Assembly (NCBI GenBank): GCA_042088665.1
Contig: JBELMB010000064.1
Span: forward strand, 1-25,762
From: JBELMB01 sp042088665
Lineage (GTDB): Bacteria; Pseudomonadota; Alphaproteobacteria; Rhodobacterales; Rhodobacteraceae
Direction of reading: 5' to 3'
DNA: 25,762 bases
Shown one piece after another: positions 1-7,542 of the stretch; positions within the stretch are counted from its first letter, which is position 1, and every line of letters starts with the position of its first letter. Made by a program: the position numbers and the translations under genes. The notes beneath the pieces are model-generated. The model was not told where the DNA came from and made no database searches. It saw nothing but the letters and a program-made list of their open reading frames with translations.

Positions 1-2
1 AG

Positions 3-1256
3 ATCCACGCAGGCGCACGGCCCGATCCGGCGACCGGCGCACGGCAGGTGCCCATCTACCAGACCACCGCCTACGTGTTCCGTGACGCCGAACATGCCGC
101 CGCGCTCTTTAACCTGCAGGAAGTCGGCTACATCTATTCGCGGCTGACCAACCCCACCGTCGCGGCCTTGCAGGAACGCGTTGCGGTGCTCGAGGGCGGC
201 GTGGGCGCGGTCTGCTGCTCCTCCGGCCACGCGGCCCAGATCATGGCGCTGTTCCCGCTCATGGCCCCGGGGCGCAACATCGTGGTGTCCACCCGGCTCT
301 ATGGCGGCTCGGTCACCCAGTTCAGCCAGACGATCAAGCGGTTTGGCTGGTCGGCCACTTTCGTCGATTTCGACGACCTCGAGGCGGTGGCGGCAGCGAT
401 TGACGAAGACACCCGCGCGGTGTTCTGCGAATCCATCGCCAACCCGGGTGGCTACATCACCGATCTGCCGGCCATCGCCAAGATTGCCGACAAGGCCGGG
501 CTGCCGCTGATCGTGGACAACACCTCGGCCACCCCCTACCTGTGCCGCCCCATCGACCACGGTGCGACCCTTGTCGTGCACTCGATGACCAAATACCTGA
601 CCGGCAATGGCACCGTGACCGGCGGCGTCGTGGTGGATTCGGGCAAGTTCGACTGGTCGGCCTCGGACAAGTTCCCCTCGCTCTCGGCCCCGGAACCGGC
701 CTACCATGGGATGACCTTTCACGAGACATTCGGCCCCCTCGCCTTCACCTTCCATGGCATCGCCGTGGGGCTGCGCGACCTTGGCATGACGCTGAACCCG
801 CAGGCGGCGCATTACACGCTGATGGGAATCGAGACGCTCTCGCTGCGCATGACGCGCCACGTGGAGAACGCGACCGAGATTGCCACATGGCTGGAAAAGC
901 ACGAGGCCGTCGAGGCCGTGACCTACGCCGGGCTCAAAAGCTCGCCCTACAACAAGCGGGTCAAGAAGATCTGCCCCAAAGGCGCGGGGGGGCTGTTCAC
1001 CGTGGCGCTCAAGGGCGGCTACGAAGCCTGCGTGCGCTTTGTCGACGCGCTCGAGATCTTTTCCCACGTGGCCAACCTCGGTGACACGCGCAGCCTCGTG
1101 ATCCACTCGGCCTCGACGACGCACCGGCAGCTGACGGAGGAACAACAGACCGCGGCGGGTGCGGCGCCGAATGTTGTGCGCATCTCCATCGGGATCGAGG
1201 ATGCGGCAGACCTGACCGCGGATCTTGACCAGGCGCTGAACAAGGCCATGGTCTGA
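3..1256 (+). CDS. metY: O-acetylhomoserine sulfhydrylase (aminocarboxypropyltransferase), 5' end cut off
   Basis: PLP-dependent enzyme of the Cys/Met metabolism family, expected to make homocysteine from O-acetylhomoserine and sulfide in methionine synthesis. The frame is open to the left edge and reads IHAGARPDPATGARQVPIYQTTAYVF, the usual N-terminal region of MetY, so about 10-15 residues and the start codon lie outside the window; the GTG at 48 is internal. Family marks: YSRLTNPT (PLP phosphate/active-site loop), SSGHAAQ, VDNTSATPYLCRP, and SMTKYLTG with the PLP lysine at codon 591-593. The C-terminal part (HSASTTHRQL, VRISIGIED) also fits. The length of about 418 residues seen is near the family's usual 425-430. 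MetY is preferred over cystathionine gamma-synthase because of the extra HETFGP/LNPQAAHYTLMGIETL segment, but relatives such as MetZ cannot be fully excluded. Confidence 0.87.
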   Translation: MHAGARPDPATGARQVPIYQTTAYVFRDAEHAAALFNLQEVGYIYSRLTNPTVAALQERVAVLEGGVGAVCCSSGHAAQIMALFPLMAPGRNIVVSTRLYGGSVTQFSQTIKRFGWSATFVDFDDLEAVAAAIDEDTRAVFCESIANPGGYITDLPAIAKIADKAGLPLIVDNTSATPYLCRPIDHGATLVVHSMTKYLTGNGTVTGGVVVDSGKFDWSASDKFPSLSAPEPAYHGMTFHETFGPLAFTFHGIAVGLRDLGMTLNPQAAHYTLMGIETLSLRMTRHVENATEIATWLEKHEAVEAVTYAGLKSSPYNKRVKKICPKGAGGLFTVALKGGYEACVRFVDALEIFSHVANLGDTRSLVIHSASTTHRQLTEEQQTAAGAAPNVVRISIGIEDAADLTADLDQALNKAMV

Positions 1257-1268
1257 TCAGGCCAATCT

Positions 1269-1291
1269 GCTGACGCCCGCATGGCGTCAGC
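1269..1291 (+). terminator. Hairpin just after metY
   Basis: A perfect 9-bp inverted repeat, GCTGACGCC (1269-1277) and GGCGTCAGC (1283-1291) with loop CGCAT, begins 13 bp after the metY stop. It has no following T-run, so it may be a weak or Rho-assisted terminator or an mRNA 3' end stabiliser. The role is inferred from position. Confidence 0.5.
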
Positions 1292-1320
1292 ACCGCCGGG
1301 CGGGGACCCGTCCCTGTCCG

Positions 1321-1359
1321 AAAAAAGCACCGGGATGTGGCGCGGGGTTGACCCCGCGC
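1321..1359 (-). terminator. Probable terminator of the SIMPL-domain gene
   Basis: On the minus strand, 16 bp after the stop at 1375, there is an 8-bp GC stem (GCGCGGGG 1340-1347 with CCCCGCGC 1352-1359, 4-nt loop). A run of six T residues on the minus strand (A6 at 1321-1326) follows 13 nt further on. The gap between stem and T-run is longer than in a classical intrinsic terminator, so the call is moderate. Confidence 0.45.
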
Positions 1360-1374
1360 GCGCTCCGTTTTCGG

Positions 1375-2070
1375 CTATTGCAGGATTTCAAAGACCATCG
1401 TGACCTCGGCGCGCACGCTGACCTCACCGATGGCCACGGGAACATCCGCAGCCGACTCCGCGACCACCGCTGCCTCCAGCGCCAAAGTCCGCGGCCCTTC
1501 CACAAGCGGGCGCGCGCTGTCGCTGATCGACAACACCCGGCCCACCCGGACGCCCGCGGCCCCGGCAAACAGCGCCGCCTTGTCCATCGCATCCGAGACG
1601 GCCTGCCGCCGTGCCTCGGCACGCAGCGGCGCCGGATCCGTCATCTCGAAATCCAACCGTCCAAGGCTGTTGGCCCCGTCGGACAGCACTTCGGACAGGA
1701 TTTCGCCCAACAGGTTCATGTCACGCAGCCGCACCTCCAGCAGGTTCGTCGCCTCGTAGCCAAGAAACACGTCACGGTTGCGCTCGGGATCCCAACGGCT
1801 CCGCTCCCGCACGGACAGGTCCCGGGTCTGGATGTCTGCCTCCGCCACTCCGAGGGCCTTCAACTGCGCCAGTATCGCCTCCAGCGCCACAGAAGTTTCG
1901 TTCATCGCGGCAACCGCCGTCTCGCCCGCGCCTTCGGCGCCCAGCGAGACCCGCGCAAGATCCGGCACCGCGGTCACGCGCGCCTCCCCCGAGACGGTCA
2001 TTTTTGCCACATCCTGTGCCACTGCGGGCAAGGCCAGGCAGGCGAGCAACAAGACGATGAAAATACGCAT
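1375..2070 (-). CDS. Secreted SIMPL-domain (DUF541) protein
   Basis: The 231-residue protein begins with a clear Sec signal peptide (MRIFIVLLLACLALPAVAQ, cleavage expected after AVAQ), so it is periplasmic or surface-exposed. The rest matches the SIMPL/DUF541 family: the opening KMTVSGEARVTAVPDLARVSLG, a middle DIQTRDLSVRERSRW segment followed by GYEATNLLEVRLRD, and EARRQAVSDAMDKAALFAGAAGVRVGRVLSI towards the end. This family includes E. coli YggE, linked to oxidative stress; its biochemical role is not settled. The ATG at 2070 is chosen because GAGGA lies about 7 nt upstream; the TTG codon immediately before it could extend the frame by one residue. It is convergent with metY and divergent from the large gene at 2240. 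Confidence 0.85.
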   Translation of the reverse strand: MRIFIVLLLACLALPAVAQDVAKMTVSGEARVTAVPDLARVSLGAEGAGETAVAAMNETSVALEAILAQLKALGVAEADIQTRDLSVRERSRWDPERNRDVFLGYEATNLLEVRLRDMNLLGEILSEVLSDGANSLGRLDFEMTDPAPLRAEARRQAVSDAMDKAALFAGAAGVRVGRVLSISDSARPLVEGPRTLALEAAVVAESAADVPVAIGEVSVRAEVTMVFEILQ

Positions 2071-2160
2071 CAAATTTTCCTCAAATCGATCGAACCAAGG
2101 AATCCACCCTCCGCCACGGGCACAGTGAGTGCAACGTGCAAGTCAGGTCTTTCTTTTCCT

Positions 2161-2176
2161 CGGCAAAGAGTTGCCG
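2161..2176. promoter_or_regulatory. Inverted repeat in the divergent promoter region
   Basis: CGGCAA (2161-2166) and TTGCCG (2171-2176) form a perfect 6-bp inverted repeat around AGAG. It lies between the divergent SIMPL-domain gene and the large GspL/GspC-like gene, and is followed directly by TATACA. It could be an operator, or TTGCCG could serve as a -35 element with GATAAA 18 bp downstream. Function is inferred from position only. Confidence 0.3.
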
Positions 2177-2239
2177 TATACAGTTCACAAAAGGGATAAA
2201 CCCTCCCCCGAGCATCGCAGGACTGATAAGACCCGCGCC

Positions 2240-5200
2240 ATGGTACCCAATTTCGCACTCGCCTTGTCCTTCGAAGGCATCACTCTTTTGCGCCGGATGG
2301 GCTCTGCCTGGGCCCGGATCGAAGAGGTGCCGATCGATCACCCCGATCTCGACGCCGCCGTGGTGGCCATGCGGGATCGCGCGGAAATGCTGGACCCGCG
2401 CGGCGCCGAAGTCGCCGTGCTGCTGCCCAACGAGCAGATCCGCTATCTCGACGTGCCCGACCTCGCCAATGACGATGCGGCGCGGATGGCAACGATCAAG
2501 CAGTCGCTGGATGGGGCAACGCCCTACGCCGTCGCGGAGCTAAGCCACGACCACGTCCGCAGCAACGGACAGTTGCAGATTGCCGCGGTCGCCGATGAGA
2601 CTTTGCGCGAGGCAGAGATCTTTGCCCGCGATCACGGCTTTACCCCGGTTTGTCATATGGCGCGCGCGCCAGAGGGCAGCTTTGATGGCGCGGTTTTCTT
2701 TGGCAAGGCAGAGGGCTGGAGAGGCGCCGTGCACCGCCCGAAACAGGCGATTTCCGTTGTGCCGGCAAATGAAGCCGCGCTGACGCCCGTGACCGCGCAA
2801 GCGGCGGTCCCGCCGACGCCTGCTGCTGAAACACCAGCCAAACCGGACGTCCCCTTTGCGCCCGCCACTTCTCAGGTTGAAACACCTGAGCAAGAGGCGC
2901 CAAACACCGAGACATCGGCCTCGGAGGCGCAGACCACATCGGATCCGCTGGTGGCGGCATCACCGCCGCCCGTGGCCTCGCCAGCGCCCGATATGGCAGA
3001 GCCGCAGGCCATCGTGCCAGCGCCTGACGCGTCATCCGCTTTGCCAAAGCCTCAGCCAGAGCCTCAACCAGCGCCAGAGCTTGCCAAGCAAGCCGAGCAA
3101 GCCGCCGCTCAGGCGACGCCCGAGCCGCAGGACAGCAAGGCGCCCCCGGCGCCGCCCATGGCCTTTGCCTCATCCCGCGCCGGTCACGGCGGCAAGGCCG
3201 CGCTGTCGCCCGCCCCCAAACCGGATCTGACCGCCCCCACAGCGCGCAAACGCGGCCCGATCAAGGCCCGTTTTACCCCCGTCGCGGCCAAGGAAATGGC
3301 CACGCGTGACGCAGGAATCACCTCCGATCACATCGACGAGGTTCCGGAGCAACTCAAACCCGCGGCCGTGCCTTTGGGCCGGGCGGTCGCGGCGCGCAAA
3401 GCCGCGCAAGCTGCCGAGGCCGCACAAGCCCAAGCCGCGGAAGCCCAAGCCGCAGAAGCCCAAGGCACCGAAACCAAGGCAAACATCCCGCCCGTCGCGG
3501 ACCCCGCAGTCCAGCATGACGCGCCCTCCCGTGATGCCGCCAACCAGACACCCGGCCCTGTTGCCAGCACGCCTGGGGCAGAGAAATCCGCGCCCACGCC
3601 CCAGTCGGCGTCGCTGAAAGCTGCGCGCGCCACAGCGCCTGACCCGGAACAGACACCGGATCCGGCCGTTGTCGAAGGCAAAGGCAAGGCCCGCAAAGGC
3701 GGACGCCGCAAGCGCAAAGCCCCCCCTGTGGGCGCAGCAGCGGTTCCGGCACCCGCCGCAGCCGCCCCGAAAATTGCAGCCCCCAAGGCACCGGGCCCGG
3801 ATGGCACGGGCGCGGTGGCCGCACCGGCCGCACTGGCCGCCCGCCGTTCTGATGCCCCGCGAAACGCCCTGCCCCCAACTGCCCCTGACCAGAGCGCAGC
3901 GGTCCAGCCCCGCCCCATCGCTGCGCGAGAGGCGACGACCAGTGGCGGCGGCGGCAACCCGCTGGCCCGTCTCGCTGCGCTGCGCCAACCTGCCAAGGCC
4001 GCGCCATCCGCGGCGCTGGCGACCGCTGCTGCAGGCGCCGCACTCGCCACGACACCTGCCGTGCCCGCACAAGGCGCCCTGAACACCGGGATCGATCCGC
4101 GCGACGAGCGCGAGCGCATGACCGTCTTTGGCGCGCGCCAGCAACAGCGCGTCGGGGGCAAACCGCGCTTTCTTGGCCTGATGCTGACCTCGGCGCTGCT
4201 GCTGTTCCTTGCGGGTGTCGCGGCCTGGGCCTCGGTGTTCCTCGAGGACGGATTGGCGCGGTTCTTCCGCAGTGACGCGCCCACGACGGCCATTGCCTCT
4301 CTGCCCGAGATCGAAAGCACGCCCGTCGTGCTGGAGGAGCCCGCGCCGCAGTCCTCGTCCAGCGAGAGCGCAACGGCTCCAGCAGAGGATCTGCCGGTCG
4401 TGCCGGATGTGACCACGGCCATCATGCAGGAATTGACCGCGCCGGAGCCAGAAGAGGCGGATGACGTACAACTCGCGGCGTTGGAAACCGATCAGCTGGC
4501 AAGCGATCTGCCCTCGGCGGCCCAGCCGGCAGCCCCTGCGCTTTCGGTGCCCATCGTGCCCCGGGCACTGACCCCGGAAGAAGCCGCCGCCACTTATGCC
4601 GCCACCGGTTACTGGCTGCGTGCGCCGGGTGCGCCCCGCACCCCGCCCATCGACGCGGTGGACCAGATCTACGTGGCCTCGATCGACCCGGGCATCCAGA
4701 TCTTTGACGCTGTTGCCCTGCCCGATCCCACCGCCATGTCGCAGGAACCGCCGCTATATGAGCCGGGACTGCCACCGCCCGCAGGGCTGACCTTTGACAT
4801 CGACGAACGCGGAGTTGTGCGGGCCACACCGGAAGGGGCGCTGACCCCGGATGGGCTGCGTGTCTACGCTGGTCTGCCGCCCGTGGTGCCCCCGCTGCGC
4901 GGTGCCGTTGCAGCGCCCGACGCGCCGGAAGCCGGTCCCGTTGCGGTCGATCCGCTCTCCACCTTTCGTCCACTTGCACGACCAGTCGACATCATCGAAC
5001 AGCGCGAGCGCGCGACCCTGCGCGGCATCTCCCGGCAGGAACTGGAGGCGTTCCGCCCGGAGGTGCGCCCGCTCACGGCGCAGGAAGAGGCCATCGCCGA
5101 ACAGCCTGACGCCCGGGCCACATCACTGGCGGTGCGCGATTCTCTGGTGCCCGTGGGCCGCCCTCGCGACATGGCCTCCATCGTGGAACGCACCGAAGCG

Positions 5201-5512
5201 GAGCGCCCGACCCAACCGATCCAGACCGCGGCCGTGGCGCCGCAAGCGATCCAGCCATCGCTGCCATCCGCAACCAGCGTGGCGCAGGCCGCTACCGTGC
5301 GAAACGCCATTAACCTCAACAAGATCAGCCTGATCGGCGTCTACGGCACCCCTGCCAACCGGCGCGCCCTCGTGCGTTTGGCCAGCGGCAAATACCTGAA
5401 GGTCAAGGTCGGCGATGAATTGGACAGCGGTCGGGTGGATGCCATTGGCGAGGACGACCTGCGCTACACCAAGCGCGGCCGCAACGTGACGTTGAAAATG
5501 CCCCGCGGCTAG
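2240..5512 (+). CDS. GspL/PilM-like and GspC/PilP-like chimeric membrane protein, Ala/Pro-rich
   Basis: This 1090-residue protein has a mosaic layout. Residues about 1-165 (FALALSFEGITLLRR, VAVLLPNEQIRYLDVPD, GQLQIAAVADETLREAE) resemble the actin-like cytoplasmic domain of GspL/PilM. Residues about 170-610 are low-complexity Ala/Pro/Gln/Lys-rich sequence. One membrane span sits at about 645-668 (LGLMLTSALLLFLAGVAAWASVF). About 350 disordered, presumably periplasmic residues follow. The last 69 residues (from N1022: ISLIGVYGTPANRRALVRL, YLKVKVGDELDSGRVDAIG) look like the GspC/PilP homology region. GspL and PilM bind the secretion or pilus assembly platform from the cytoplasm, and GspC/PilP link to the outer-membrane secretin, so a trans-envelope linker is plausible but inferred. 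No other secretion genes are nearby. ATG 2240 is chosen because the protein similarity begins there; its ribosome binding site is weak, and the frame stays open upstream to 2129. The composition can attract a false translation initiation factor IF-2 label. Confidence 0.65.
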   Translation: MVPNFALALSFEGITLLRRMGSAWARIEEVPIDHPDLDAAVVAMRDRAEMLDPRGAEVAVLLPNEQIRYLDVPDLANDDAARMATIKQSLDGATPYAVAELSHDHVRSNGQLQIAAVADETLREAEIFARDHGFTPVCHMARAPEGSFDGAVFFGKAEGWRGAVHRPKQAISVVPANEAALTPVTAQAAVPPTPAAETPAKPDVPFAPATSQVETPEQEAPNTETSASEAQTTSDPLVAASPPPVASPAPDMAEPQAIVPAPDASSALPKPQPEPQPAPELAKQAEQAAAQATPEPQDSKAPPAPPMAFASSRAGHGGKAALSPAPKPDLTAPTARKRGPIKARFTPVAAKEMATRDAGITSDHIDEVPEQLKPAAVPLGRAVAARKAAQAAEAAQAQAAEAQAAEAQGTETKANIPPVADPAVQHDAPSRDAANQTPGPVASTPGAEKSAPTPQSASLKAARATAPDPEQTPDPAVVEGKGKARKGGRRKRKAPPVGAAAVPAPAAAAPKIAAPKAPGPDGTGAVAAPAALAARRSDAPRNALPPTAPDQSAAVQPRPIAAREATTSGGGGNPLARLAALRQPAKAAPSAALATAAAGAALATTPAVPAQGALNTGIDPRDERERMTVFGARQQQRVGGKPRFLGLMLTSALLLFLAGVAAWASVFLEDGLARFFRSDAPTTAIASLPEIESTPVVLEEPAPQSSSSESATAPAEDLPVVPDVTTAIMQELTAPEPEEADDVQLAALETDQLASDLPSAAQPAAPALSVPIVPRALTPEEAAATYAATGYWLRAPGAPRTPPIDAVDQIYVASIDPGIQIFDAVALPDPTAMSQEPPLYEPGLPPPAGLTFDIDERGVVRATPEGALTPDGLRVYAGLPPVVPPLRGAVAAPDAPEAGPVAVDPLSTFRPLARPVDIIEQRERATLRGISRQELEAFRPEVRPLTAQEEAIAEQPDARATSLAVRDSLVPVGRPRDMASIVERTEAERPTQPIQTAAVAPQAIQPSLPSATSVAQAATVRNAINLNKISLIGVYGTPANRRALVRLASGKYLKVKVGDELDSGRVDAIGEDDLRYTKRGRNVTLKMPRG
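3428..3472 (+). repeat. Three tandem 15-bp units within the Ala-rich linker
   Basis: The units GCCCAAGCCGCGGAA (3428-3442), GCCCAAGCCGCAGAA (3443-3457) and GCCCAAGGCACCGAA (3458-3472) encode AQAAE-AQAAE-AQGTE. The multiple-of-three length keeps the frame, so the linker could change length by slippage without breaking the gene. Confidence 0.8.
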
Positions 5513-5552
5513 GGCCAAGCCCGGAGCTGGCGAAATCCCTTGTGGATAGAGA

Positions 5553-5583
5553 AATGCCCCGGTGCCTGAGCGCCGGGGCTTTG
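5553..5583. terminator. Bidirectional terminator between the chimera gene and hpd
   Basis: GCCCCGG (5556-5562) pairs with CCGGGGC (5573-5579), extendable to a 9-bp stem closed by loop CCTGAG. It is followed by TTT on the plus strand, and by ATTTC on the minus strand. It lies 43 bp after the plus-strand stop at 5512 and 41 bp after the minus-strand stop of hpd at 5621, so it can serve both convergent genes. Confidence 0.7.
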
Positions 5584-5620
5584 TCGTGACAGGGCGCCGG
5601 TTCTCAAACCAGAAGGGCGC

Positions 5621-6718
5621 CTATTCCGCGGCGTCCAACTCTCCATTGGCGATCTGCTCCCGCTCGATCGATTCGAACAGCGCCTTGAAGTTGCCCTCCC
5701 CAAAGCCGTCATCCCCCTTGCGCTGGATGAATTCGAAGAAGATCGGGCCGATCACCGTCTTGGAAAAGATCTGCAGAAGAATGCGGGTTTCGCCGCCGTC
5801 CACGACCCCTTCGCCATCGATCAGGATCCCGTGTTTTGCCATGCGATCAAGCGGTTCCGAGTGCGCCTTCACCCGGTCGAACGACATGTCGTAGTAGCTT
5901 TTGGGCGGGCCGGGCATGAATTTCAGACCACGATCGGCGATCTGATCCGTGGCGTTGTAAATGTCATGCGCGCCCACGGCGATGTGCTGGATGCCCTCAC
6001 CCTTGTATTTCTTGAGGTAGGCCACGATCTGGCCCGTCTCTCCGCGATCTTCGTTGATCGGGATGCGGATGCGCCCACAGGGGGAGGTCAGCGCGCGGCT
6101 CAGAAGGCCGGTGAACTTGCCTTCGATGTCGAAAAACCGGATCTCGCGGAAGTTGAAGAGATCGCCGTAAAACCGGAACCACAGGTCCATGTTGCCCTTG
6201 AACACGTTGTGGGTCAGGTGATCGAGGTAGTAAAATCCGACACCGCGCGGCTTCGATTGGGCGATCCAGTTGAATTCTGCATTGTAGGGCGAGGTGTCGT
6301 AATACTGATCCGTGAAATAGATCAGCGAGCCACCGATGCCCTTGATCGCGGGCCAATCGACAGTTTTGTCCGCCGCGTCATAGGGTTCTGCGCCGTTCTT
6401 GACAGCATGCTCAAGCGCATGTTGGGCGTCGGCCACGCGCCATGCCATCGCAGGCGCGCAGGGGCCATGGTCTGCAGCAAAGCGCACGGCAAAACTGTCG
6501 GGGTCAGCGTTCAGCACATAGGTGATGTCGCCCTGCTGCCAAAGCTCGACCTGGCGTGTCTTGTGATTGGCGACATGCACATAGCCCATCTTGCGGAACA
6601 GGGCGCGCAGTTCCTCTGGCTCGGGATGCGCGAATTCCACGAATTCAAATCCGTCCGTGCCAGCGGGATTGGCCTCGGTGATGGTCGATTGCGGGGCATC
6701 ATGCGGAAAGGGACCCAT
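5621..6718 (-). CDS. hpd: 4-hydroxyphenylpyruvate dioxygenase
   Basis: Non-haem Fe(II) enzyme that turns 4-hydroxyphenylpyruvate into homogentisate in tyrosine/phenylalanine catabolism. The 365-residue length is normal for bacterial HPPD. The two vicinal-oxygen-chelate halves are visible, and the three expected iron ligands are H167 (in LDHLTHNV), H245 (in GIQHIAVGAHDIY) and E329 (in GPIFFEFIQRKG). The C-terminal segment GFGEGNFKALFESIEREQ is the family's closing helix. ATG 6718 is chosen because AAGGAG lies about 9 nt upstream and MGPFPHDAP starts just before the conserved domain; the frame is open far upstream but is not coding there. The gene stands alone, without homogentisate dioxygenase beside it, and is divergent from an Lrp/AsnC regulator that probably controls it in response to an aromatic amino acid or its keto acid. 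Confidence 0.96.
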   Translation of the reverse strand: MGPFPHDAPQSTITEANPAGTDGFEFVEFAHPEPEELRALFRKMGYVHVANHKTRQVELWQQGDITYVLNADPDSFAVRFAADHGPCAPAMAWRVADAQHALEHAVKNGAEPYDAADKTVDWPAIKGIGGSLIYFTDQYYDTSPYNAEFNWIAQSKPRGVGFYYLDHLTHNVFKGNMDLWFRFYGDLFNFREIRFFDIEGKFTGLLSRALTSPCGRIRIPINEDRGETGQIVAYLKKYKGEGIQHIAVGAHDIYNATDQIADRGLKFMPGPPKSYYDMSFDRVKAHSEPLDRMAKHGILIDGEGVVDGGETRILLQIFSKTVIGPIFFEFIQRKGDDGFGEGNFKALFESIEREQIANGELDAAE

Positions 6719-6753
6719 CTTGCGCGCTCCTTGTGTGGGGGTTGTCTGGGCCG

Positions 6754-6759
6754 AGTATA
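6754..6759 (-). promoter_or_regulatory. Possible -10 element of hpd
   Basis: Read on the minus strand the hexamer is TATACT, one mismatch from TATAAT, and would place the transcript start about 28 nt upstream of the hpd ATG. I see no convincing -35 element at the right distance, which would suit an activator-dependent promoter. Confidence 0.35.
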
Positions 6760-6811
6760 GCTGTGAGCCCATGCAGATTGTGCGCATCCTTGAGGGGCGA
6801 TAGGCTAAATT

Positions 6812-6826
6812 CGCGGTGATTCCGCG
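6812..6826. promoter_or_regulatory. Inverted repeat before the Lrp-type gene
   Basis: CGCGG (6812-6816) and CCGCG (6822-6826) flank TGATT, with A-rich sequence on the left and T-rich sequence on the right, giving an imperfect 25-bp dyad. It lies 22 bp upstream of the regulator's ATG within the hpd-regulator intergenic region, a suitable place for autoregulation. Lrp/AsnC proteins commonly bind such imperfect A/T-flanked dyads; the assignment is an inference. Confidence 0.35.
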
Positions 6827-6847
6827 TTTTTGGAAAGGAAGGCGCGC

Positions 6848-7318
6848 ATGCCCCGCACCGATCTCGACCCGACGGATATTGCCCTGCTGCAGGTTCTGCA
6901 AAGCGACGGGCAGGCCACCGCACAGATGCTGGGAGAGGCGCTCAACTTGTCTGCCAGTCAGGCCGGGCGGCGGCGGCAGCGCCTCGAAGAGAGTGGCCTC
7001 ATTCGGGGCTATCGCGCGCATCTCGATCCGGCCCGCGTTGGGTTGGATGTTCAAGCCTTTGTGCAGGTTCAACTGGCGCGGCACGGGGCCGAGGAAGGGG
7101 CGCAATTCGCCCGTTTGCTCACTGTCAGGCCAGAGATCACCTCTGCCTGGACGCTGACCGGCGAGGCCGACTATCTGCTGCGGGTCTATTGCGCCGATCT
7201 CTCCAGCCTGAACCGGCTGATCCATGAGGTGCTGCTGGCGCATCCGGTCGTGGCGCGGGTTCATTCGCAGATCGTGATGGACCAGCCCAAGCGGGATGCG
7301 CCTTTGCCGATCACCTGA
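6848..7318 (+). CDS. Lrp/AsnC family transcriptional regulator (likely controls hpd)
   Basis: The 156-residue protein has the classic two-part layout: a winged helix-turn-helix in residues about 5-60 (LDPTDIALLQVLQSDGQATA, ASQAGRRRQRLEESGLIRGY) and a RAM/AsnC ligand-binding alpha-beta domain after it (VQAFVQVQLARHG, TSAWTLTGEADYLLRVYCAD, VARVHSQIVMDQ). Start ATG 6848 has AAGGAAGG upstream and gives the usual MPRTDLDPTD opening; the TTG at 6830 is less likely. It is divergent from hpd with 129 bp between the start codons, an arrangement known from other bacteria in which an AsnC-type protein controls hpd. The ligand is not visible from sequence; an aromatic amino acid is a reasonable guess. 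Confidence 0.93.
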   Translation: MPRTDLDPTDIALLQVLQSDGQATAQMLGEALNLSASQAGRRRQRLEESGLIRGYRAHLDPARVGLDVQAFVQVQLARHGAEEGAQFARLLTVRPEITSAWTLTGEADYLLRVYCADLSSLNRLIHEVLLAHPVVARVHSQIVMDQPKRDAPLPIT

Positions 7319-7542
7319 GGCTTTGGCCTCCATGTGGGGCCCGTGGGATCACACATCCCTCTGCCGTGGCCGTTTGGGGATCGGACAAAATTTCGTCTTG
7401 TCTCAAGAGGTTTGCCGCAAACCCAGACGGTGCCTCTTGGACCCCCGCGAGGGTCCGTATCCCGGATGCGGTCTGGCGGCTTGCCGGGCAACAGGCGTCG
7501 ATATACCCCGCGTCAGAGTGGCCAGCCCTGAAACGGCCTGCC
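7319..7542. other. Gene-free stretch between convergent regulator and uvrD
   Basis: No credible reading frame. It contains one perfect 6-bp hairpin, GGACCC (7439-7444) and GGGTCC (7451-7456) with a 6-nt loop, but no T-run, so it is at best a weak transcript end. Confidence 0.5.

Noticed and set aside
2129..2239. Upstream extension of the chimera gene by 37 codons
   Set aside because: The stretch has promoter-like composition and a dyad, and residue similarity begins at MVPNFALALSFEG; ATG 2240 is preferred despite its weak ribosome binding site.
3170..4471. 433- and 365-codon frames antisense to the Ala/Pro-rich linker
   Set aside because: Ala/Pro codons read backwards give Gly/Arg/Ala strings with few stops; no motif, and the sense frame has coherent ends and a membrane span.
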